The notes under the pieces are model-generated. The model ran no database searches. It saw only the letters and a list, made by a program, of their open reading frames with translations, and was not told the origin of the DNA. From Gaertneriomyces semiglobifer (taxonomy: Eukaryota > Chytridiomycota > Chytridiomycetes > Spizellomycetales > Spizellomycetaceae), in contig JAHLKF010000061.1 of assembly GCA_025558075.1 (NCBI GenBank), positions 1-20,114 on the forward strand: a DNA stretch of 20,114 nucleotides, in the 5' to 3' direction. Of this stretch, positions 1 to 7,386 are shown in pieces. The position numbers were made by a program, and so were the translations under genes. Each line of letters starts with the position of its first letter. The first letter of the stretch is position 1.

Positions 1-690
1 CAGGACGTGCCTCAACCTTTCCTCCAGGCGGCATCGGGAAAAACTCAACTGGCACAGTAATGTCCCTCATGCACTGGGAAGAGAAAAGCGCATCGGGCCG
101 TGGAGGAAGTGGCGGTGGGATGTCGGTGTCAACCTGTACCGGAATCGACACCTCTATATGGCCCGCCATATCACTCAGGCAATGCGGCCCTTTGTCATCA
201 TGCTTCACTGCAAGAATTCGAGTCGATCGTGACCGTTTGAGGGTAGTCTCCTTCATCTTCTTCGCAAGGGCCGACACGTTCGGATCATCTTTCTTCTTTC
301 CCACTGAAAGAGCCGAAGCGTTCGAGTAACGCAACAAGACAATGCCAGCTTGCTCGCTGTCAAAGATCTTCTTAGAGCTCCGGTCAAACAATGCCTCACA
401 ACCTTTGGCCGATACAGCCGTTTGTAGGATTTTTCGGACTGCGTTACCCAAAAACACTTGCGAGAGTATCTAGGAAGTTCATCGTGGTCGTAGTCAATCA
501 GGCAGTAAAGGTACTCTACCAGATTTCTCGCATGACATTCAAGTCCATCCTCCTTGAGCTTCCAGAGTTCTTTCAACGGCTTGGCGTCCCAAGCTAACAC
601 AGGCACATTGTCTCGGAGCACGGGAATGACCAAGCAGGGACAACCTTGCACGTCATTTTTGCCTCTCCCGGGCGCCGGCTTTGTGCCCAT
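1..690 (-). CDS. Unrecognised protein, spliced, runs off the left edge
   Basis: I do not recognise the family. On the minus strand the first exon reads from an ATG at 690 to about 520. A 50-nt intron at 470-519 (GTAGAG donor, CCTAG acceptor, CTGAT/TGAC branch-like sequence) then joins it in phase 0 to a second frame that is open from 469 to the window edge, more than 150 codons without a stop. The exon-1 product begins MGTKPAPGRGK and has clustered cysteines (CPC, then LECH). Upstream in the same frame, before the ATG, is a CFNCGNRC run, so a zinc-binding N-terminus is possible if translation or splicing starts earlier (stop at 760-762). Exon 2 is mixed polar and helical, has a KKKDD / KKMK basic stretch and ends in a proline-rich segment (DIPPPLPPRP). 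It may be the 3' part of a longer gene that includes 793-1602. The product is probably intracellular; no signal peptide is visible. Confidence 0.5.
470..519 (-). other. Predicted 50-nt GT-AG intron
   Basis: Read on the minus strand, the interval begins GTAGAG and ends CTTCCTAG, with CTGATTGAC as a branch-like sequence. Removing it joins two long open frames in phase 0. Without removal the downstream frame is closed by the TAG that forms the acceptor itself. This explains why two minus-strand frames overlap between 253 and 470. Confidence 0.55.
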
Positions 691-792
691 GATCCCCGAA
701 ACGCAGCGATTCCCACAATTGAAACAATCATGCGACGGACGGGAAGGTCGTATGTTGGTTCAGCCGCACATTGGTATGATGCCAGAAGATAA

Positions 793-1602
793 CTACGTAA
801 TTTCATAGGCGGTGAAGTTGACACAATAAAGCAAGGGTCCTAGGCAGGCAATCACGGTGGGATCTTCGTAGCGCGGGATCCCGAACGGACTACGGTTTGT
901 CGCATACAAGTATCTACAATACCAAGCCTTCGAGCAATCCATATAGTTCACAGTTACCTGTATCACCTTGCGAAAGGCCGACCTCTTCTGGGTGCCGTAT
1001 GGGCCAAGATATAACTGTAGGTTCGCCAGAGAATTACAAGAGCTGTGTGTAGCCACAATCTCCTTTGAGATAATTCTTCCGGTCAGCCCGGCACCAGTAG
1101 GAACGAGGGAAGTAATCTGATTCAGCAACGGTTCGTGGATCAAGGTATCGAGCACCTCACTCGCCATTTGTTGTACAACCCACTCCCCAACAGCGTTGTC
1201 ATTGGCGCCAAAAAGATTGAACACGGTATCGTCGAGAAAGTGGTCAAGTCCGAGCACATCCAATATCTCGGTGCCACCTATGAACAGAAGGAGTGCGTCA
1301 CGGACTCGAATATTGGGCAGATCAATCGGATTATTCGAGCCGTCCGAGGCCAAGCAGAACGGCGCGCTAATAGTGTTGCGTGTTGTTCGTAGGACGGAAA
1401 CAACCACCCGAGCATAGACATTCTCTTGAATGTACCGGAGAACAGGATGAACTTCTTTTTGCTTTTCGACAAGTGATCCTTCCTCTTGTTTTTCGACGGT
1501 TGATCCATCGTCATCGACGGGGCTCATCTCGACAAACGAACGGTTTGATCGCCGAAAACACCTTCTCCGCCGGTTGTTCATAGCTGATTGGACCAGGTGC
1601 AC
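793..1602 (-). CDS. Unrecognised 269-codon open frame, probable exon(s)
   Basis: This is the longest minus-strand frame in the left arm. I do not recognise its product. It has an Arg-rich start (NNRRRRCFRRSNR), an acidic/Glu-Lys repeat (VEKQEEGSLVEKQKE), and then a hydrophobic and helical body (for example RDALLLFIGGTEILDVLGL and ALDHFLDDTVF-like segments). The first residue is a GTG codon; the first true in-frame ATG is seven codons in. The frame stays open upstream of it as far as a stop near 1690, so it is likely preceded by another exon within 1629-2126. It ends at 793-795 with a TAG that overlaps a GTAGTT donor-like sequence at 796, so the stop may lie inside an intron. It could be an upstream part of the gene that continues at 690. 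Confidence 0.4.
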   Translation of the reverse strand: MHLVQSAMNNRRRRCFRRSNRSFVEMSPVDDDGSTVEKQEEGSLVEKQKEVHPVLRYIQENVYARVVVSVLRTTRNTISAPFCLASDGSNNPIDLPNIRVRDALLLFIGGTEILDVLGLDHFLDDTVFNLFGANDNAVGEWVVQQMASEVLDTLIHEPLLNQITSLVPTGAGLTGRIISKEIVATHSSCNSLANLQLYLGPYGTQKRSAFRKVIQVTVNYMDCSKAWYCRYLYATNRSPFGIPRYEDPTVIACLGPLLYCVNFTAYEIT

Positions 1603-1628
1603 TCTCTCAACGGCATTGTGTTCGGCTG

Positions 1629-2126
1629 CTAGCTGGCCGTCAGCTGCTTCTTTAGCTTCGCTGCAACTGCAAGTTCAGCGGGGCTATAAAACATCGATAC
1701 GTCGACTTTGTCGCTAGCGCACGGACCTCCGCTCAAAGCCAAGGTCAGGCGAGTCCAGCGTTCCTTGTATGAGTTCATGTCGTCCTCTTCAAATTCCATC
1801 GCAATGGATGTAAGGCTTGGGCGAAAGAAAGCAACAGCGGGTACAGGACTCCATCCTACCGGCCGACATAATCTGAATGCTGCTCCGCAACATCTCGATG
1901 ATTCTGCTCCATTCCCCAGATGGACGCAGTGAATCGAAAGTGCCGAAGCGGAAGCTTGCGGAAGAGCTTCTAATCCAACGTCGCCGCTGTACCTTGTTGG
2001 CATGCCTCGAACAGTCAGTCTATCACCAAAGGCCGCCTTCGCGACTTGATCTGCAGTTTTGTACTCCAACCCGTTGGCACCTCCCACTCTCCAACGGAGA
2101 TGTTCATCCAGGATGCGCCTGTGCAT
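1629..2126 (-). CDS. Unrecognised 165-codon open frame, possible first exon
   Basis: This minus-strand frame starts with an ATG at 2126 (MHRRILDEHLRWRVGG) and ends at 1629. Its last 60 residues (FEEDDMNSYKERWTRL ... SPAELAVAAKLKKQL) look like ordinary soluble protein. The middle is Cys/Gly/Pro-rich and may contain an unspliced intron. A divergent arrangement with the Crinkler gene (ATG at 2263) leaves about 136 bp for a shared promoter region. That region holds AT-rich sequence with TAGTAGTAGATATAAAAA (TATAAAAA near 2189), which could serve either side. No domain is recognised. Confidence 0.3.
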   Translation of the reverse strand: MHRRILDEHLRWRVGGANGLEYKTADQVAKAAFGDRLTVRGMPTRYSGDVGLEALPQASASALSIHCVHLGNGAESSRCCGAAFRLCRPVGWSPVPAVAFFRPSLTSIAMEFEEDDMNSYKERWTRLTLALSGGPCASDKVDVSMFYSPAELAVAAKLKKQLTAS

Positions 2127-2262
2127 AAGTAGATATCCCTTTTTTAGGCATCATCCCACCGCAAAGCGTCACTATTATTAGTAGTAGATATAAAAATTTT
2201 GGTCAAACGGCTTCCCCTTTCTTGGAAGTCTCCACCTCTCTATAACGTTACCATTGCCCTCC

Positions 2263-4138
2263 ATGAGCACTGCACCAGCTCCCTTCGCAAAGCAGGAGTC
2301 CGGAGTCTCCTTAGGCAGGACTGACACCCTTCCCCGCTACGCTCTTTGCCAAGACTTCATGCGTGAGCTTACACTGCCAGGCAACGGACGTGCCATCATA
2401 TATGCAGCCCCCGGTTCCGGGAAAACCAGCTTTGGCGCACTACTCAAGGACTACCTTGTCACGCCTACTGACAACAGCACTGGTCGAACGCAGTTTCAGC
2501 AGGACTTCAATTATGGATTTCCGGTGGTGGCACATCATATCTCTTTGAGATTGGCGATTGGAAGCAATCCTCGGGATTACCTCCGGGGTGCCGCTGGGAC
2601 GAATAAAGTTATTTTTACAGGAGGTTGGTTATCGCCATGGTCATGCGTTGCTGCGGTTGTTGTTGTTGTTGTTGTTGTTGTTGTTACTGATCGACCCGTG
2701 CTTCGTCTGCACAGGAGTCGGACCACTTTTTGCGCCTCCTGCTGCTGGTTTGAAGATAATCATTCTCGACGAAGGTCAAATGTCATATGGGGACGAATGG
2801 AACGATCTGTGGACAGAAATTATGGATGCCAGATGCGACGGACAGACTGGTGTATGTGTAGTGCTGCTGGCCGCATATGGTCGTCGCGTTATCACAGATA
2901 TCCCACCGACACCGATCACATTTCCCGTTGCCTACAATGGGGATTTCTTGAAGTTCTCACGCAGTGAAGTGCACGACCTCTACACACGATTGAACACGAC
3001 ACTAAGTTTTGCAATGCCGGACGAAGTGAGCACTGCCATTCACGAGCTGAGCGACGGCATCCCTTTGTTGGTTACCCAGCTCTATCATAGAGTGCGCGAA
3101 CCGTTGAAGACGGCTTCTGAAGCTGACGTGCAAGCAAATGCGATGAAAATTTTGACATCTCATGGAACGGTGAAATACGTAAGTTCATGAGTTGTCAGCT
3201 GGCATTCTACTGTCCCCTTTTTGTTATCGAAGCTGACCACGTGTAACCCAAAGGCCTTTGAGTCCAGGGCGATTATTGATATGAATGATGTGTGGCCCCT
3301 GATTCGACGCGGGGCGACTTCTGCTGGAGCAACGCGGGATGAAGAGTGGGCCTATGCAAACAGAGTGACAGAACAAGTTCTTTTGCAAGCACTCCACGGT
3401 GAATATGAAATGCCGTACATGCCCAACCCAATCTTCAAGAGCGTCCATACAACACTTGTCAAGTGTGGGATCCTCGAATACAGTCACGACGAGATCGCGC
3501 TAAAATATAGTTGTCCACTGCAGGCAATGCGAATTTTCACCACCCTTTGTGGAGCGTACGAGCGCGCTCCTCATGTCGTACCGGCAGACTTGCAATGTCT
3601 TGTCGAACAAGCGTTATGGAATTTGAATCCCGGAGTGCTCAGACATAGCCTCGGAGTAGGTGTGGGCGATATTCCATTGGAACGCACGTGGCAAATGGAA
3701 GTGTATCGAGCCCTGACAGAAATAGCTCCGGTTGGTTGCACTGTGAGTCCGGACGTTGGTTGGAAGTTCGGTGTCGACGGTTATGTTGATTTTTATATGC
3801 ACGGACCGAACTTCCGGTGGATGCTGGAGCTGCTGCGCGAGGGTCATGGATTGGGTGAGCATGCAGGTCGATTTCGCGGACAAGGTGTTTACACACGCAT
3901 CCCACACGATGACTATTTGGTTTTAGATTTCTATGCGCTGGGTCGTTGGCAGATGCCACGTGCCCGCCACGAGGACGAGCACGTTTGGCGCTTTGGATAT
4001 TTCCAGGACCTGAGCGGTGGTATCCTTTCACGAAACGGGCGTATGAATATGCGGATCACTTTTCGGGGAACGTCAGCCAGTCGATTCGAGCAAATGGTGG
4101 CCTGGTTGACGGATAGTGTGACCACTATTTTGAGTTGA
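2263..4138 (+). CDS. Crinkler (CRN)-type P-loop NTPase with restriction-endonuclease-like C-terminus
   Basis: Crinkler-type proteins couple a STAND/P-loop NTPase to a nuclease-like effector domain; in oomycetes and some chytrids they act in host nuclei or in conflict between organisms. Here the first ATG (2263) opens a frame with Walker A APGSGKTS at residues 49-56. A Walker B-like IIILDEGQMSYGDEW is encoded near 2755-2800. The C-terminal part (about 3760-3930) carries VDGYVDFYM followed by WMLELLREG, the pattern of the Crinkler REase-fold domain, with Arg in place of the usual Lys. Three exons fit: 2263 to about 2523, about 2621 to 3178, and 3254-4138. The second intron (3179-3253, GTAAGT...CTGAC...AAAG, phase 0) is convincing; the first (about 2524-2620, ending TTTTTACAG) is a frame-consistent guess with a weak GTGGTG donor. 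No LxLFLAK-type or secretion signal is visible. Family assignment is firm, role in this organism is not. Confidence 0.75.
2524..2620 (+). other. Candidate first intron of the Crinkler gene
   Basis: The Walker A exon is in one frame and the Walker B exon in the next. An acceptor TTTTTACAG ends at 2620, and a GTGGTG donor at 2524 gives a 97-nt intron that restores the frame in phase 0. The donor is weak, and other GT sites nearby cannot be excluded. Confidence 0.35.
2656..2685 (+). repeat. (GTT)10 microsatellite inside the Crinkler gene
   Basis: Ten uninterrupted GTT units occur. In the Walker B frame they read as a poly-leucine run between HALLR and LIDPC; in the other open frame they read as poly-valine. 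The run is a likely length-variable site. Confidence 0.9.
3179..3253 (+). other. Predicted 75-nt intron of the Crinkler gene
   Basis: It has a consensus GTAAGT donor at 3179, a CTGAC branch site at 3234-3238 and an AAAG acceptor ending at 3253. It contains an in-frame TGA (3188-3190) that would otherwise stop translation. Both flanking exons are in the same frame and the junction is phase 0. Confidence 0.8.
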
Positions 4139-4566
4139 AGTCGCCCTCCTTTGCAGTGATTAGTATCCGATAGCCATCTGCAGATGGCGCAGCATAATCT
4201 AGCAGAGCATGTACACATAGTAGCATTTCTAGTATATCTATAGTTAAGTCAGTAGCTCCTAGCAACACCCTGTGTCACTGTCACAAAAAATCGCTAATAC
4301 GCTCTCTAGGGTTAGCTTTACTTCGGGTTAGGGGTTACATAGTGCTGCTGGGTTCGGGTTCAGATCTTCCATTTTCGACATTTAGAAAGAAAACGTGAAA
4401 ATGCGTCCCCTGGGACTTGAACCAGCGACCTACAAATAAGGATAGCAATGTACCTACCATTAAGCTGTTCTCATAGCTTTACATATGTAGATTTTTTTTC
4501 GAAGATATGTGCGCCTGTATTTCGGCTATTACTGGGCGCTGGTGGCGACCGTGTCCGCCCAACGTA
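4139..4566. other. Intergenic region, no gene seen
   Basis: Between the Crinkler stop and the first LTR I find no supported coding sequence. The stretch holds two short telomere-like scraps (about 4307-4337), a tRNA-like remnant on the minus strand (about 4401-4475) and AT-rich runs. Confidence 0.6.
4401..4475 (-). other. tRNA-like remnant (pseudo-tRNA or SINE head)
   Basis: The minus strand contains a D-arm-like AGCTTAATGGTAGG and, about 40 nt further on, a T-arm-like GCTGGTTCAAGTCCCAG followed by GGGGACGC. These resemble RNA polymerase III A and B boxes. The T stem pairs poorly, the anticodon stem is not convincing, and the 5' acceptor strand does not pair with the 3' side. I read it as a decayed tRNA or tRNA-derived repeat, not a working tRNA gene. 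Confidence 0.35.
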
Positions 4567-4844
4567 TGTTGTAAGGGGGTCCCGGTGACATACACGTCAT
4601 AAGGGTTACCCTAACCAGGGCGCGCGCTATGACATGGGTTCTTATCCATATCAGCACGCACACGTGTGTCAGGTGCCCATGAGCAGGTGACCCATATGAC
4701 TGGGTGCCCTAACACCTGACACGTGACCTTTTCCGTCGGGTGGTTCTCTTATGCCGGGCAGTCAACTGTACTCTTAGAACCTTAGACTTGAATACACATA
4801 AGCTTGTTAAAAGAACCAGAGCCTCAGCAGGATCCTCTGCAACA
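4567..4844 (+). repeat. 5' LTR of copia copy 1
   Basis: It runs from TGTTGTAAGG to CTCTGCAACA, with terminal TGTTG/CAACA inverted repeats. It is 278 bp and nearly identical to 6659-6935. It contains palindromic pieces such as CACACGTGTG. Confidence 0.85.
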
Positions 4845-4857
4845 GGTTATAAGCCCC
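4845..4857 (+). other. Primer-binding site of copia copy 1
   Basis: GGTTATAAGCCCC directly follows the CAACA end of the LTR. It matches copy 2 (GGTTATGAGCCCC) except for one base and is complementary to the anticodon region of initiator tRNA-Met, with that one mismatch. Confidence 0.65.
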
Positions 4858-5125
4858 TGGCATCGATAGCTGTCACCTGCTTATCCTCTGCCCTTCAGTC
4901 TCCGGGTGGAACGGCCCGTTACCAACGATTCCTCCCTTGCCCCGAGCGATCACACTGGTTTCCTGACATATGACGCTCTCAACCCTGTTGATCCCCCTGC
5001 CTGTGTTCCCGACACCGTTGATCCCCCTGCCTGCCATTAACGACGACTGCTATTGAACACCTTACCTGTGTTCAACGACAACTGAACTTATTGCACCTTG
5101 CCTGTGTATAACACCCTTCTTTTAA

Positions 5126-6658
5126 ATGGCCCGCTCGACCCGCAGTGCCAAGGAGGAATTCTCGGCCCCCGACAACCCTCTGTCGCTGTTCGCTGAACCA
5201 TCAGCATGATTCACACCTTACGCCCCGATCTCGCTGAGGAGGACCTTTTCTTAGTTGCTGTCTGCAACCTTCGTGACCATGCCCTTACATGGCTCGAAGA
5301 CTGGGACCGCTCTGCCGCCAAAGCTGATATTACTACTCAGTGGACCCCCCTCCGTCGTGCGCTCCATCAACGTTTCATTCCCGCTGCATATCTAGACTCC
5401 CAACGCCTTGCCCTGCGAAATCTCTCCCAAACAGGTACCGTCGGCGAATACAACTCTGCCTTCGAGAAAATTCGCTTAACCCTGCCGAACATGGACTCTG
5501 ACGATGTTTGCCTTACTTACATCTGCGGTCTCAAACCCTCTGTTCGTGACCGCATTCGAAATCAAGTTGCCGCTGACACCCAGACCCTCGACGCCTTACA
5601 AATTGCCGCCCAGGACCTGGATGCATCAGTATACACAAAACCTCGGACTCCTGAAGCCTTTGCCGCTGCCGCCGCTGCCACGCACTCCCGTCGCCGTCCC
5701 AGGCCGGCGGCCCTTCCCTGTGACATCTGCACCCAAGGAACCCACTATGTTCGTGACTGTCCCCTTGTCATTGACGCCAAGAAACGCGCTCAGTCCCGCC
5801 CGGCCGCACATGCCGCTGAACTTGCACACGACGACGAGGACTCCACCCCGCCCGACTCCGACGCTGACACCGACTCCGATCCCGAGGCCTTCCTTGTCTT
5901 ATCGACTGATCGTGACGCGTCGCACTCCATCGCTCTCGATTCGGCGCCACACACAGCATTATCCGTGATCGCTTCTTCTGACGGAATTTCAAGCTTTTCC
6001 CTCGGCCCGACAAATCTCCGGCATCGGCACGTGTGCTGCCTACGGCAAGGGAACTTTAATCATCAACACACGTCATGGTTTACTTAAGCTTACTGACGTG
6101 CTCTATGCTCCCGAATGTCCGCGGAACCTGCTCTCCTTCGCGTCATTGGCCCAGTCCCGTTATGCCTTAGAATTCTCGGCTGATCTTAGTGCCGGGTGGA
6201 TTACTCATCGCAAGTCGGGTGCGCGTGTAGCTGATGTCATACGTCACAATAAACTTTATTTTATTGCTGGATGTACAACCACTTCTCCGGCTGAATATGA
6301 AGCCTACACCAGTCATCCCCGCCGCAGGTCCACACGTACCGTGCGCCGCCCACCCCGGTACACCCACGCTTCCTCCGTCACTGTGCCACCCGTTGCCGTT
6401 ACTGCACCTCCGACGGCACAGCACCTTCACGCGCCTGACCCGGTGGCACAGCACTTTCCGACTAATTCGACCACGTCGCCCGAGTCGACACCGTCGGCAC
6501 TGCCGACACCTCCGACACCTGTGCTTGCCGATGACACTGTTTATTCATCAAATATTACGCCTACTTCACATGTCATCCCTGATCCTGCTCCTAGTTCTGC
6601 TGACTCTGCCACTCTTAAGCTCTGGCACCTACGTTTCGGTCATCCGAGCGCTGCTAAT
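5126..6658 (+). pseudogene. Broken Gag-protease-pre-integrase reading frame of copia copy 1
   Basis: The natural Gag start is the ATG at 5126 (MARSTRSAKEEF). Compared with copy 2 there is an internal deletion near 5203, and the frame stops a few codons later. The Gag frame resumes with the ATG at 5206 and runs to 6087; it includes the zinc knuckle CX2CX4HX4C (CDICTQGTHYVRDC). A one-base deletion near 5944 falls in the protease active-site DSGA and shifts the frame; the matching sequence continues in another frame from about 6098. The frame ends where the second LTR starts. At least three lesions make this a dead copy. Confidence 0.85.
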
Positions 6659-6935
6659 TGTTGTAAGGGGGTCCCGGTGACATACACGTCATAGGGATAC
6701 CCTAACCAGGGCGCGCGCTATGACATGGGTTCTTATCTATATCAGCACACACACATGCGTCATGTGCCCATGAGCACATGACCCATGTGACTGGGTGCCC
6801 TAACACCTGACACGTGATCTTTTCCGTCGGGTGGTTCTCTTATGCCGGGCATTCAACTGCACTCTTAGAACCTTAGACTTGAATACATATAAGCTTATTA
6901 GAAGGACCAGAGCCTCAGCAGGATCCTCTGCAACA
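6659..6935 (+). repeat. 5' LTR of copia copy 2
   Basis: This is a 277-bp near-copy of 4567-4844 with the same TGTTG...CAACA ends. It is inserted directly after GCTGCTAAT of copy 1. No target-site duplication can be tested because the other end of the element is missing. Confidence 0.85.
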
Positions 6936-6948
6936 GGTTATGAGCCCC
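6936..6948 (+). other. Primer-binding site of copia copy 2
   Basis: GGTTATGAGCCCC lies immediately after the LTR. It is the reverse complement of the GGGCTCATAACC found around the CAT anticodon of initiator tRNA-Met, so priming by a cleaved tRNA half, as described for Drosophila copia, is likely. Confidence 0.7.
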
Positions 6949-7386
6949 TGGCATCGATAGCTGTCACCTGCTTTTCCTCTGCCCTTCAGTCTCCGGGTGG
7001 AACGGCCCGTTACCGACGATTCCTCACTTGCCCGAGCGATCACGCTGTTTTCCCGACATACGACACTCCCGACACCGTTAATCCCCCTGCCAGCGATTAA
7101 CAACGTCCGACACTTGTTGATCCCCCCGCCTGCGATCAACAACAACTGCTTATTGAACACCCTGCCTGTGTTCAACGACAACTGACCCTTATTACACCTT
7201 GCCTGTGTATAACACTCTCTTTTAGATGGCCCGTCGACCCGCGGAGCCAAGGAGGAATTCTCGGCCCCCGACAACCCTTCATCACTGTTCGCTGAACGAC
7301 TGTTAACCGACACGCTTAAGAAAATCACTCCGTTTGACGGCAATCCCCAGGATGCCGCCCCCCGACTGTTGTCATTCATCCGCTCT

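Larger units (their letters stand above)
4567..6658 (+). mobile_element. Ty1/copia retrotransposon copy 1, truncated by copy 2
   Basis: The copy consists of a 5' LTR (4567-4844), a primer-binding site, a leader and a degenerate gag-protease-pre-integrase region. It stops at 6658 in the middle of the pre-integrase zinc domain, where the LTR of copy 2 begins. The corresponding copy 2 sequence continues past this point, so copy 1 was interrupted here. The remainder of copy 1 (integrase, RT, 3' LTR) is not found to the right. Confidence 0.85.

Noticed and set aside
4401..4475. Functional tRNA gene
   Set aside because: The acceptor strands do not pair, the T stem has mismatches and no good anticodon stem is found.
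4740..4973. Frames starting in the LTRs (also 6831-7100)
   Set aside because: They lie across LTR, primer-binding site and leader, so they are shadows of non-coding retrotransposon sequence.
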